DNA of 64,000 nucleotides. It comes from Novosphingobium indicum. GTDB taxonomy: Bacteria; Pseudomonadota; Alphaproteobacteria; Sphingomonadales; Sphingomonadaceae. Under the pieces are notes generated by a model, which was not told the origin of the DNA, did no database searches, and saw nothing but the letters and a program-made list of their open reading frames with translations. Both the position numbers and the translations under genes were made by a program. Below are positions 51,688-59,898 of this stretch, one piece after another. The DNA is taken from assembly GCF_014645195.1 (NCBI RefSeq), contig NZ_BMLK01000016.1, forward strand, positions 1-64,000. Direction: 5' to 3'. How positions within the stretch are numbered: position 1 is the stretch's first letter; every line of letters begins with the position of its first letter.

Positions 51688-52440
51688 ATGGCCAATCATT
51701 ACCTTACCAGTTCGTTCGTCCTCGAAATGTCCACCGAGGACGCTGAGATGGTCCGCCTGGCGCAGCGCGCGAGCGAAGCGCTCAGCGACTTGGCTGACGA
51801 GGTCAGCTACGCCGATCTCGGACCCCGCTTTGCCGCCTTGTTTCCACCCAAGGATGGCGACGATTTCGGAAGCTTCCTCGACCTCTTCGACGATCGCAAC
51901 TTCCCCAGCTTCGACTGTGACATCTCCATCGATACCTCCAACGCCGAAGGGTGCTGTGCAGTAAGCTTCAACGGCAGTAACTTCGGCGTCGAACAGGTCG
52001 CCAAGCTCATCTTCACGGCCTGCAAGTCTGCCCTGCCTTGCGCCTTCTCGTGGGCGTTTACTTGCGACCGGCTGCGTCCCGACGAATTCGGCGGGGGCTG
52101 CGCTGTCATCACCGAGGCCGGAATCAACATTGATAGCACGCCCGCTATGGTCGGCCGCGCGCTTGCCGCCGCGGCCATTCTTCCCTTCGATCCGGCATGC
52201 GTCGCAATCGAGCACAAGCGATTCAGCGTCACGCAAGGCGAAGTCCTCGTATCCTACAACGGCCAGCGGATCGAACAATACGGCGACCGGATCACGTTGA
52301 TTGGCAAGGACTGGGAAGGATACCCGGATGCCTTCTGGATCGCGGTGGCGTATCGCGAAGCGATCGCACGAAGTCTCGCCAAGCGACTTCCCGTCCCCGA
52401 GGAAGCCGCAATCATGGCGCATCTACCCCAGAAGCGCTGA
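51688..52440 (+). CDS. Hypothetical protein (250 aa)
   Basis: A 250-residue acidic protein starting at ATG 51688 behind AGGGAGAA. It has mixed alpha-beta character with several cysteines (FDCDISIDTSNAEGCCAVSF; ALPCAFSWAFTCDRL). No catalytic motif or family recognised. It is followed after 3 bases by a PP-loop protein gene and so probably shares its transcript. Confidence 0.68.
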   Translation: MANHYLTSSFVLEMSTEDAEMVRLAQRASEALSDLADEVSYADLGPRFAALFPPKDGDDFGSFLDLFDDRNFPSFDCDISIDTSNAEGCCAVSFNGSNFGVEQVAKLIFTACKSALPCAFSWAFTCDRLRPDEFGGGCAVITEAGINIDSTPAMVGRALAAAAILPFDPACVAIEHKRFSVTQGEVLVSYNGQRIEQYGDRITLIGKDWEGYPDAFWIAVAYREAIARSLAKRLPVPEEAAIMAHLPQKR

Positions 52441-52443
52441 CCG

Positions 52444-53574
52444 ATGCGCCCGGCCATCCTGCAACCTGCCGGCACCCTGCCGGCAGGCCTGCCGCCCCTC
52501 ACGCTTCCATCGGAAATCCTCACGGCGATCCGAAGCGGAGCATGGGTCGTTTTCAACGTGTCGGGCGGCAAGGATTCCTCCGCCGCGATGTTCACCGTCA
52601 ACATCGTGCTCGACCAGCTCGGTCACCCGCGCGAGCGGCGCGCCGTCATCCACGCCGATCTCGGCCGGGCCGAATGGGAGAGCACACCCGGTTTGGTCGA
52701 ACAGCTCGCAGCGCTGGCCGGACTTCCTCTGACGGTGGTCCGCCGCGGTGCCGGCGATCTGTTCGATCGCTGGGCGCAGCGTTTCGCAAACGGCAAGCGC
52801 CGTTACGAGGCCCTTGAGACCTACAATCTCATTGGGCCATGGTCCTCCGCCTCGCTCCGCTTCTGTACGTCGGAGGCCAAGGCCCACGTTATCGGCCCGC
52901 ATCTTGCCCGCGTGCTGCGCGGAGCGACGATCATCAACGTGCTCGGCATCCGTCGCGACGAAAGCACTGCCCGGGCACATGCGCCGGACTGGAAACGCGA
53001 CACGCGCTATGCGGCCAATGGCAACGCCCATGGTACGCGCATGATGCTCTGGCATCCCATCGCCAATTGGGCAGCGGACGAGGTCTTTTCCGCGCACGAT
53101 TGTCTCGGCATCCCGCTACACGAGGCCTACACCTGCTACGCCAGCTCGCGGCTCTCGTGCCGCTTCTGTGTCCTGCAATCGAGCGCCGACGCCCGCGCAT
53201 CCGCGAGCGCCCCGGCCAACCGCGATGCGTTCGTCCACTTGTGCGGGATCGAAGCGGAATCGACCTTCTCGTTTCAGCCCTCCCGCTGGCTTGCCGACAC
53301 GGCGCCCGGCCTGCTGCCGGCAGACCTGCGGACGCGCATTGCGGAAGCCAAGATCGATGCCCAGCATCGCCGAGAGGCCGAAGCCGCGATGCCCGGAGGC
53401 CTGCGCTACGTCAAAGGCTGGCCGCCGCGCCTTCCGACCATGGCCGAGGCGGACCTGATCGCCAAGGCCCGCGCGCCGATCCTCGCGCGCCACCAGCTGG
53501 CCAATCACTTCCCGACGGCCCGCGCGGTGCGCGCCCGCTTTGCCGACCTGCTTGCTCTGCGGCGGGCCGCCTGA
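52444..53574 (+). CDS. PP-loop ATPase, PAPS reductase/DndC-like
   Basis: A 376-residue protein of the ATP pyrophosphatase (PP-loop) superfamily. SGGKDS is at residues 40-45, followed by the PAPS-reductase-like layout: Cys141 in SLRFCTSEAK, NVLGIRRDES, and a Cys pair CRFC at 239-242. Family members activate sulfate, sulfur carriers or nucleobases; DndC uses the same fold in DNA phosphorothioation. No other dnd or ssp gene is present here. A second PP-loop gene lies 2.5 kb downstream. The start ATG 52444 is 3 bases after the previous stop. Confidence 0.82.
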   Translation: MRPAILQPAGTLPAGLPPLTLPSEILTAIRSGAWVVFNVSGGKDSSAAMFTVNIVLDQLGHPRERRAVIHADLGRAEWESTPGLVEQLAALAGLPLTVVRRGAGDLFDRWAQRFANGKRRYEALETYNLIGPWSSASLRFCTSEAKAHVIGPHLARVLRGATIINVLGIRRDESTARAHAPDWKRDTRYAANGNAHGTRMMLWHPIANWAADEVFSAHDCLGIPLHEAYTCYASSRLSCRFCVLQSSADARASASAPANRDAFVHLCGIEAESTFSFQPSRWLADTAPGLLPADLRTRIAEAKIDAQHRREAEAAMPGGLRYVKGWPPRLPTMAEADLIAKARAPILARHQLANHFPTARAVRARFADLLALRRAA

Positions 53575-53597
53575 CCTTACCACGAAAGGAAACGCCC

Positions 53598-54914
53598 ATG
53601 GCCGATATCAGGGATCTTCCCGTCATGACCAAAGCCGATGCCGTCTCGATCGGTTTTGCAGGCTTCAACGACGTGCCGCACAAGCCGATTGACATACCGG
53701 ACGGCGAATTCACGATTACCGCCAAAACCAGCGACGGACGCCGCGTCACCTTTTGCTTCCTGCCCGGAAAGGACTATGGCCCGGCAGAATTCGTCGACAT
53801 CCAGTATCACGGTGCCGGCACGGCGATCCCCAATACCGATGGCGAACATTCGCCGATATTCAACGCCTTCGGCATCGGACGCGGCGGCCGCCATATCCTC
53901 GATGCGCGTTCGTTGCCGCTCGAGGATCGCCCTTCGATCCTCGTTCTGATGCTCGATCAGCCCAGCGACCACGATGGCCCCAATCGTCCGAACGCCCACG
54001 AGCGCCCCGTTGGCGCGATGTCCCACCAGACGTCATCGGTCCTCGCTGAGTGTCCGACCGTCGCCGGTTCCGCTACTCCCGGCGCCAAGCCCCTATGGGC
54101 TGCGCATTTCCCCGATTTCCCGCCTGCGGCCATGCCGCCGATACCCGACAACTGGATCGACGAGAGCTGGCGCAACGACGCCGCGCCCAGCTTCAAGGCC
54201 TGTACCGGGCCGATGGGCGAGCCAGTGGAAATGTGGATCGATTATCTCGACCCGGCGATGCGCGAGATCGTCGGCGCGCCGCGCTTCGCGCTTTACCGCC
54301 GCGACACCGAAGATGACCTCGTGCCTATCTATTCCGGCGATGACCAGGCCGAAGCTATGGAACACGCCAACCGTGAAACTCTCGCCTGCGCCTTCGCCAA
54401 GGCCGTGGCCCAGGCGCTGACCTGTAGAGAGTGGCAAGCCATGCGCCTCGCCAACCGGACGATCATGCCCGGCGCCTGTGCCTCTCACGACTACATCGAT
54501 GCGAACATGATCATGCATGACGTCTGGCTGTCCTGCCGCGGCGCCGCGCTGATCGCCCAAGGCAAGATCACGGACATCGGCGATGACCTTGATCACGTCA
54601 ACGCGGCCTGGTCGATCGCCAAGGCTCACTACCTCACCGCCACATCCGAGGGTGAACGCTTCGACGCATGGCGGTGCGGCGGGCGCGACATCCCCAACCT
54701 CTTGGCCACCGGTGCCGACATGGAACCCGGTAGCCAGGCGGTGCGCACACACCGGATCTATGAACCGGGAAGCATCGACCTCGACGAAAAGGAACAGCTC
54801 CTCGTCACCATCGGCAGCGATACGCGAACCTTCGAGAACCTGATCGAGGCTGAAGGGCATCTCTGGCGCGCTTATGCGGCTTTCGAATTCGAACACCACG
54901 GCGCGGCAAGCTAA
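53598..54914 (+). CDS. Hypothetical protein (438 aa)
   Basis: A 438-residue soluble protein beginning at ATG 53598 behind GAAAGGAAA; the frame is open far upstream, but only as an antiphase shadow of the PP-loop gene. It has no transmembrane part or recognised motif. The middle contains a Pro-rich stretch (FPDFPPAAMPPIPDN), and the C-terminal half resembles other plasmid-encoded unknown proteins. It precedes a purine-tract leader. Confidence 0.68.
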   Translation: MADIRDLPVMTKADAVSIGFAGFNDVPHKPIDIPDGEFTITAKTSDGRRVTFCFLPGKDYGPAEFVDIQYHGAGTAIPNTDGEHSPIFNAFGIGRGGRHILDARSLPLEDRPSILVLMLDQPSDHDGPNRPNAHERPVGAMSHQTSSVLAECPTVAGSATPGAKPLWAAHFPDFPPAAMPPIPDNWIDESWRNDAAPSFKACTGPMGEPVEMWIDYLDPAMREIVGAPRFALYRRDTEDDLVPIYSGDDQAEAMEHANRETLACAFAKAVAQALTCREWQAMRLANRTIMPGACASHDYIDANMIMHDVWLSCRGAALIAQGKITDIGDDLDHVNAAWSIAKAHYLTATSEGERFDAWRCGGRDIPNLLATGADMEPGSQAVRTHRIYEPGSIDLDEKEQLLVTIGSDTRTFENLIEAEGHLWRAYAAFEFEHHGAAS

Positions 54915-54937
54915 ATTTTCCCCTCTCGCACGGCCTT

Positions 54938-54984
54938 GGAGTGGAGAGGGAAAGGGAAGGGCGGAGGCGGAGTAAGTCCACGCC
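54938..54984 (+). promoter_or_regulatory. Purine-tract leader, copy 8
   Basis: A 35-base G/A tract with few interruptions (54938-54972) is followed by a weak hairpin (GGCG at 54966-54969 with CGCC at 54981-54984). AAGGAGAA and the ATG at 55000 follow. Confidence 0.55.
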
Positions 54985-54999
54985 GGAAGGAGAAGTCCT

Positions 55000-55227
55000 A
55001 TGTCCCCCGATACGAAGCAGCCCGCAGCAGCCGCGCCTCACGGCGGCGTGAAGATCATGGTTTGGCCGGACGGCACCTGGTGCTGGCAGGATGAATATTG
55101 CCCCGCCGACTATGCTTCCATGTCCGACGATTTCGAGATCATCGACATGGACGACATGCCCCGCGTCGAACGGCTCGCGCGCGACCACGCGCAGCTGTGC
55201 GACGACATTCTCAACGAACTTCACTGA
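55000..55227 (+). CDS. Hypothetical small protein (75 aa)
   Basis: A 75-residue very acidic protein (DDFEIIDMDDMPRVERLARDH) with the N-terminal strand KIMVWPDGTWCWQDEY. It is preceded by AAGGAGAA at good spacing. Acidic small proteins on conjugative plasmids are sometimes DNA mimics that block restriction enzymes, but nothing here proves that. It ends 10 bases before the next gene. Confidence 0.62.
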   Translation: MSPDTKQPAAAAPHGGVKIMVWPDGTWCWQDEYCPADYASMSDDFEIIDMDDMPRVERLARDHAQLCDDILNELH

Positions 55228-55237
55228 GGAGGCCATC

Positions 55238-55699
55238 ATGGTAGATCGCGTTTCCGCCTGGATCACGCTGGGCGGCTCCATCAATCCCGCCGTCTGGGCA
55301 AACCTCAAAACCGCGATCGCGGACGAGGGCCTGTCCACCGACTGGGGCGGCGAACCCTTCGACGAAGCGGAGCGTATCGATGGCCAAGCGCTGGAGCTGT
55401 GCGCCGAGGAAGTCGCCTACGGCAGATTCACGAAGCTCGAAGAGCTCTGCCACCGGCACGGCGTTCCCTTCGTTCGCTCCTGTAATGGCTATGACAGCCA
55501 GTGGGGCGCTGAACGCGTCGTCTTCACAGGCACAGGAGAACCCGTCACCTTTCCCATCGGCAACGATGGCAACCCCTACGTCGACCGCACGAAGATCGCC
55601 GAACTTGGCAGTCTGGAGGCCGTGGAAACCTATCTCGACGCTGCCGATTTTGCCGTGCCGCCTCTTGTCGTGACGGCTGAGGAGGCTTCGCATGACTAG
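55238..55699 (+). CDS. Hypothetical protein (153 aa)
   Basis: A 153-residue acidic protein with start ATG 55238 behind GAGGAGG. It has mixed alpha-beta character and no recognised domain. Its end overlaps the next gene by 8 bases, so it belongs to a run of translationally coupled small genes from 55000 to 57034. Confidence 0.66.
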   Translation: MVDRVSAWITLGGSINPAVWANLKTAIADEGLSTDWGGEPFDEAERIDGQALELCAEEVAYGRFTKLEELCHRHGVPFVRSCNGYDSQWGAERVVFTGTGEPVTFPIGNDGNPYVDRTKIAELGSLEAVETYLDAADFAVPPLVVTAEEASHD

Positions 55700-56048
55700 C
55701 GCAAGGACCTCACGCGAAGCCATCGCCCGTTCTCACAGCAAGGCAACTCTCCACGAGGTGGCCCATATGCTCGTGCTGAGCACGGAACATATGAGCCCTG
55801 ACACAGCCCAAAACTGGATGCCTCTCTGTCCCTGGGCCTGTTTCGAGAAGGCCGACTTCGGGTGGTTCATGTACGCCGCCGTCGATGTCGGCATCATCCG
55901 GGCGAATGACCTGCCGGCCGAGATCCACGCGGCCATCGACGTTGCCAAACGCGAGAACTGCGAATGGATCATGTGGGATTGCGATGGCCCGTGCATTGAC
56001 GAGTTGCCGCAATTCGCATGGGATCATGAAACCCAGGTGCCCGCATGA
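55692..56048 (+). CDS. Hypothetical protein (DUF5983-like)
   Basis: A 118-residue protein. The segment HMLVLSTEHMSPDTAQNW and the end CEWIMWDCDGPCIDELPQFAWDH resemble the family I recall as DUF5983, which is found with ardC on plasmids; this is from memory. Its stop overlaps the ATG of the second PP-loop gene (ATGA), suggesting that the two are made together. Confidence 0.65.
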   Translation: MTSARTSREAIARSHSKATLHEVAHMLVLSTEHMSPDTAQNWMPLCPWACFEKADFGWFMYAAVDVGIIRANDLPAEIHAAIDVAKRENCEWIMWDCDGPCIDELPQFAWDHETQVPA

Positions 56049-57034
56049 CACGGCTGCAGATGCCATCGCAGACCATGCGCACAACAACCCGGGTGCGGGA
56101 CTATCTGGCGCTGCCGCGGCCGCCTGTTGTCCTCGCTTACGGCATCGGCGTCGATTCCACCGCGCTCCTGGTCGAGCTTGAAGCGCGCGGCGAGGCGCCT
56201 GACCTGGTCCTCGCCGCCGACACGGGAGTCGAGAATCCTCTTACTTACGAATACCTCGACATCATCCGGCCATGGATGGCCGCGCGCGGCATTCCTTTCG
56301 AAATCGTGCGCTATCAGCCGCGGCGCTTCAAACATTGGCCGCCATACTATTCGCTGCTCGAAATGTGCCTCACCAATGCCACGCTGCCGAGCAAGAGCTT
56401 GGGCGGGTCGAGCTGCTCGCTCAAATACAAAAAGGCGCCGCAGGACGCATTCCTGAAGACGTGGCAGCCCGCGATCGACGCATGGGCGAGGGGCCAGAAG
56501 GTCACCCGCCTGATCGGTTTCGACGCCGGCAAGCGCGACACGATCCGCTACACGCGCGCGGCCAAAATCGTCGATCCGCTCTACGAGTACCGTTACCCGC
56601 TACGCGAATGGGGCATGGACCGGGAGGCCTGCGAAAAGCGCATCGCCGCTGCCGGCCTGCCGGTGCCGCCCAAATCGAGCTGCTGGTTCTGCATCGGAAT
56701 GACCCCGGATGAAGTCCGGACACTGCCGGTCTGGTGTCTGCGCCTGATTGTCCTGGTCGAAGCGCGTGCGGCGCCGCGCCTGCACACTGTCGAGGGGCTC
56801 TGGCGCAAGTCCACCCGCGCGCGGCCAGGCCGGATGACGGATTTTATCCGGCATGAACGTCTGCTCCCCGCAGACGACATCGACCAGATCACCCGCGAGG
56901 CCCCACTCGACCTCATCCGCTTCCAGGACGTCGCGGCATCGATCCCGGTTGCCGAGCGGCCAACCATGCGCAGCTGGATCGAACGCTTCAACGCGGCAAT
57001 CCCGCCATCCGAGCGGCCCAAACTGGCCGCCTGA
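56045..57034 (+). CDS. Second PP-loop, PAPS reductase-like protein
   Basis: A 329-residue protein with a variant PP-loop YGIGVDS (residues 32-38), LAADTGVENPLTYEYLD, a GGSSCSLKYKKAP block (about 120-132), the pattern RLIGFDAGKRD and a Cys pair CWFC (213-216). It belongs to the phosphoadenosine phosphosulfate reductase-like superfamily and differs clearly from the protein at 52444. The glycine of the SGGxDS motif is replaced by Ile in this copy. Substrate unknown. It is coupled to the gene before it. Confidence 0.8.
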   Translation: MTRLQMPSQTMRTTTRVRDYLALPRPPVVLAYGIGVDSTALLVELEARGEAPDLVLAADTGVENPLTYEYLDIIRPWMAARGIPFEIVRYQPRRFKHWPPYYSLLEMCLTNATLPSKSLGGSSCSLKYKKAPQDAFLKTWQPAIDAWARGQKVTRLIGFDAGKRDTIRYTRAAKIVDPLYEYRYPLREWGMDREACEKRIAAAGLPVPPKSSCWFCIGMTPDEVRTLPVWCLRLIVLVEARAAPRLHTVEGLWRKSTRARPGRMTDFIRHERLLPADDIDQITREAPLDLIRFQDVAASIPVAERPTMRSWIERFNAAIPPSERPKLAA

Positions 57035-57052
57035 CACCACCGGAGACTTCTG

Positions 57053-57424
57053 ATGTTGAACACAACGGCGCCCAAGGACCTATCCCGGCGCGAGATCCTC
57101 GCGCGCCTCAATGACCGCTGCAGGCATGGTCTCGACCGCAACGCGCGGACAGTCATGACCCGGACCTGCCTTGGGACATTCGCCGGCGATAGCAAGGTCA
57201 ATGAACTGGTTGCCCAAGCCCAGATCCTCGCCGCGATCCGCAAGTTCGTCTATCCGGCAGACGATCGAAGCGAACACGACCGCGGCCAGATCGAGTATCA
57301 GGGCCACACCGTCTATTTCGCGATCGACGCCTACGACACAAACCTGGAGTATGGCTCGCCCGATCCGGCCGATGCCAGTGTCAGCCGGCGCGTCATGACG
57401 ATCATGATGCGCGACGACCTTTGA
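57053..57424 (+). CDS. DUF3768 family protein
   Basis: A 123-residue protein matching the DUF3768 pattern: LNDRCRHGLDRNARTVMTRT at the N-terminus, DDRSEHDRGQIEYQG in the middle and YGSPDPADASVSRRVMTIM at the end. The family is common on alphaproteobacterial plasmids near ardC; no function is known. It starts 18 bases after the PP-loop gene. Confidence 0.85.
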   Translation: MLNTTAPKDLSRREILARLNDRCRHGLDRNARTVMTRTCLGTFAGDSKVNELVAQAQILAAIRKFVYPADDRSEHDRGQIEYQGHTVYFAIDAYDTNLEYGSPDPADASVSRRVMTIMMRDDL

Positions 57425-57452
57425 ACGTCATGCGGCAATTGCAAATCCGCGT

Positions 57453-57471
57453 ATTCCGTAATATACGGAAT
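57453..57471. promoter_or_regulatory. Palindromic operator upstream of the Phd/PemK pair
   Basis: ATTCCGTA (57453-57460) and TACGGAAT (57464-57471) form a perfect 8-bp palindrome with a 3-base spacer, 42 bases before the antitoxin start and overlapping a TATATC-like -10 region. Such sites bind the antitoxin or the toxin-antitoxin complex. Confidence 0.65.
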
Positions 57472-57513
57472 GTATATCGCTATGCGGATTTCGCGCCAGC
57501 AGGAGATCAGGCC

Positions 57514-57780
57514 ATGAGCTCGTCCATCGAAACCTTCCGCTCGAGCGAAGTCTCGAAGCGCTTCGGCTTCTTCTACGATGAAGCCATGACCCACCCGATC
57601 GCCGTCGAACGCAACGGTGCGGCACGCGTCGTCATGCTCTCAGCTGCTGAATTCGAGCGTCTGTCACGCCTCGATCACGTCGCCCTTGCACCCGAAGAGT
57701 TGAGCAACGAGGCCATCAACGCCATCCGCAATGCAGATCCGGTCGCCGAGTCCTACGATGCCAACAAATTCCTGGACTGA
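57514..57780 (+). CDS. Phd/YefM-type antitoxin
   Basis: An 88-residue protein with an N-terminal Phd/YefM-like fold: SEVSKRFGFFYDEAMTHPIAVERNGAARVVMLSAAEFERL. Phd proteins bind palindromic operators, and a perfect palindrome lies just upstream. The C-terminal tail is acidic and would bind the toxin. The ATG 57514 has AGGAG upstream; the frame continues upstream to 57421 without coding character. It overlaps the toxin gene by 23 bases. Confidence 0.82.
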   Translation: MSSSIETFRSSEVSKRFGFFYDEAMTHPIAVERNGAARVVMLSAAEFERLSRLDHVALAPEELSNEAINAIRNADPVAESYDANKFLD

Positions 57781-58174
57781 ACCGCGCGCCGGCGAAATCA
57801 TCAACTACCTCTACCTCTGGCGGCACGAGTACGAACGCGGCCAGGACGACGGCCGGAAAGTACGGCCCTGCATGGTGGTGGCCACTTATCGCAAAGAGGG
57901 GCGCCTTCGCGTTATCACCGTCCCGCTGACCACGCGCGACTACTCGCCCGATTTCTCGATCAAGCTACCGCTACGCCTGATCGACCATCTCCGCCTCGAT
58001 ATACGCAGCAGCGTCGTGTGGAACGATGTTAATGAGTTCACATGGGTCGGGCCTGACGTCCGATCCGGTACGGATGGAAACTGTGTGATCGGCGCGATGC
58101 CGGAAAAGATCTACCGTCAAGTGGCGGCCAACATCGTCGCGCACCGAGTGAAGATCACGCACCGCACGGAGTAA
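57758..58174 (+). CDS. PemK/MazF-like toxin
   Basis: A protein of about 138 residues with the opening EPRAGEIINYLYLWRHEYERGQDDGRKVRPCMVVATYRKEGRLRVITVPLTT (read in two halves), which fits MazF/PemK-like proteins of plasmid addiction modules: a GEI strand, RP in KVRPCMVVA, and a T-T end. Such toxins cleave mRNA. Pairing of a Phd-type antitoxin with a PemK-like toxin is unusual and supports mix-and-match module assembly. It is coupled to the following gene by TAATG. Confidence 0.78.
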   Translation: MPTNSWTEPRAGEIINYLYLWRHEYERGQDDGRKVRPCMVVATYRKEGRLRVITVPLTTRDYSPDFSIKLPLRLIDHLRLDIRSSVVWNDVNEFTWVGPDVRSGTDGNCVIGAMPEKIYRQVAANIVAHRVKITHRTE

Positions 58175-58531
58175 TGCGGGAGACGACGGACGAGCGGCGA
58201 CTAATGGAGACTCTCATGCGCGATTACAGCAATCGGCTGATCTCGATCAGCTGGCATTTTCTTACGCCAGACGAATGCCAGAAGCGTGCGGAAGCCGACA
58301 TCGAGCCTGATCAGCGCTTCTGCGACATGCGCGCCGAGCCCGGTGATGGCGAATATTTCGATCCTGCGGTCGATCATTTTCAGCAACTCGCTGGACCGCG
58401 CGGAGAACTGCTGGACTGTCTTCAAATCGACCTGCTCCGGCCCACCTACGATTACCTGTCGTTGAAATATAACTCGTTGTTATATCTCCTCATCCGTGCC
58501 GAAGACGCCTTGATCCACGCGCTCAAAGCTA

Positions 58532-59367
58532 GGCTCAGGACCCATTGATTGCCAGGCGGCGATATGATTCAGGCTCCGCAAGGAGACTGAGCATGAGCAA
58601 CCTGTATTGGCTGACGGATGAGCAGATGGCGCGGCTTTCGCCTTACTTTCCCAAGAGCCATGGGAAGCCCCGTGTTGATGACCGGCGGGTGCTGAGCGGG
58701 ATCATCTTCGTCAACCGCAACGGCCTGCGCTGGCGCGACGCACCCAGGGAATATGGGCCTCACAAGACCTTGTATAATCGCTGGAAGCGGTGGGGCGAGA
58801 TGGGAGTGTTCACCCGAATGATGGAAGGCCTCTCCGCCCAGAGGGCTGAGCCCCAGACTATTATGATTGATGCGACCTATCTCAAGGCTCACCGCACGGC
58901 TTCCAGCCTTGGGGTAAAAAAGGGGCCCTTGGGCGCCTGATCGGGCGGACCAAGGGCGGCATGAACACCAAGCTACACGCCGTCACCGATGCCAACGGCC
59001 GTCCCTTGAGCTTCTTCATTACCGCAGGTCAAATCAGCGATTACACGGGCGCTGCGGCCCTGCTCGACGACTTACCCAAAGCCAAGTGGATGCTGGCAGA
59101 CCGGGGCTATGATGCCGAATGGTTCCGGGACGCGCTCGAGCAAAAGGGCATCAAGCCCTGCATCCCAGGCCGGAAATCCCGCTCTTTTCCCGTCAAATAC
59201 GACAAGCGCCGGTACAAACGCCGCAACCGCATCGAGATCATGTTCGGCCGACTTAAGGACTGGCGCCGTGTGGCGACGCGATACGATCGCTGCCCGACAG
59301 TCTTCTTTTCGACACTCGCTCTGGCCGCGACCGTGCTCTTCTGGCTGTGATCAACGAGTCCTGAGCC
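58532..59367 (+). mobile_element. IS5-family (IS427-like) insertion sequence
   Basis: An 836-bp element. The terminal inverted repeats both begin GGCTCAGGAC and agree at most positions over the first 18 bases. A TA dinucleotide is duplicated (58530-58531 and 59368-59369), as expected for the IS427 subgroup. It carries two overlapping-phase transposase frames joined by a -1 slip site. The element is intact by these criteria. Confidence 0.9.
58593..59350 (+). CDS. IS5-family transposase made by -1 frameshift
   Basis: The first frame runs from ATG 58593 (behind AAGGAG) to 58940 and encodes the N-terminal DUF4096-like part (YWLTDEQMARLSPYFPKSHGKPRVDDRRVL, in pieces; ending with the first catalytic Asp in IMIDATYLKAHRTA). 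The second frame, in the -1 phase, continues to 59350 with GGMNTKLHAVTD, LADRGYD (second Asp) and RNRIEIMFGRLKDWRRVATRYDR (catalytic Glu). The slip site AAAAAAG is at 58916-58922. A -1 shift there gives the full DDE transposase. Confidence 0.88.
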
Positions 59368-59607
59368 TAGAGGCATCGAAACCGAGTGGTCGATGATTTA
59401 CACAACGACGCAGAACGACAGTCCGGTCAGTGCCTACCGGCGCTCGATCATCTTCCCAAATCACGGCTTTGACGGCACGAAAATCGCTAACCTGCCTCGA
59501 TCGGCAGACTTGCCCGTCGAACTGCTTGCCCAGCTCGAAGACGATCTCGAATCCCATTTCCGCGACCGCATGTGGCGCGAGCATTACGCCTGACAGGAGC
59601 CAGTTTG

Positions 59608-59898
59608 ATGGACAACCTGCTTGAACAGATCAAAACAAGGCTGACCGCCGCCGGGCTCACCGTCGAAAACGACGGTCATTTCTCAGATGGCTATTGCCGT
59701 TGGTATGTCGCTGATCATGTTGATGAGACCTGCGTGTACGTACTCATCTCCAAGGATATGAACGGGCATCCCCAATTTTGGTGCGAATGCCCGAACAGCG
59801 TAAGCACTACATATACAACGCCGATATACACCAAAATCGGCGATGCTCGCGACGAAGTTGTCGGCGCCCACGTCACGAGACGACGCGGCATTCGATGA
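59608..59898 (+). CDS. Hypothetical protein (96 aa)
   Basis: A 96-residue protein starting at ATG 59608 behind AGGAG. It begins MDNLLEQIKTRLTAAGLTVENDG and has beta-strand character in the middle (RWYVADHVDETCVYVLISKD). No family recognised. It is coupled to the following gene by ATGA, as in the rest of this block. Confidence 0.62.
   Translation: MDNLLEQIKTRLTAAGLTVENDGHFSDGYCRWYVADHVDETCVYVLISKDMNGHPQFWCECPNSVSTTYTTPIYTKIGDARDEVVGAHVTRRRGIR

Larger units (their letters stand above)
58174..59593 (+). pseudogene. Gene split by IS5-family insertion
   Basis: Codons 58174-58530 and the frame from 59369 to 59593 rejoin perfectly if the insertion sequence and one TA are removed, giving ...LKA-RGIETEWS-MIYTTTQ... 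and a complete protein of about 193 residues. The left part now ends in the element after 9 foreign residues, and the right part could only be expressed from its internal ATG at 59393. No family recognised. The N-terminal frame begins by TAATG overlap with the PemK-like toxin gene; an ATG at 58216 is another possible start. Confidence 0.85.

Noticed and set aside
52839..53597. Upstream extension of the 53598 gene through the PP-loop gene
   Set aside because: The extension is out of phase with a recognised PP-loop enzyme and has a low-complexity Arg/Pro/Ala composition. A good ribosome binding site precedes ATG 53598.
44379..57034. A complete dpd or dnd modification cluster
   Set aside because: Only a DpdA-like and two PP-loop proteins are found; preQ0 synthesis genes and other dpd, dnd or ssp genes are absent from the window.
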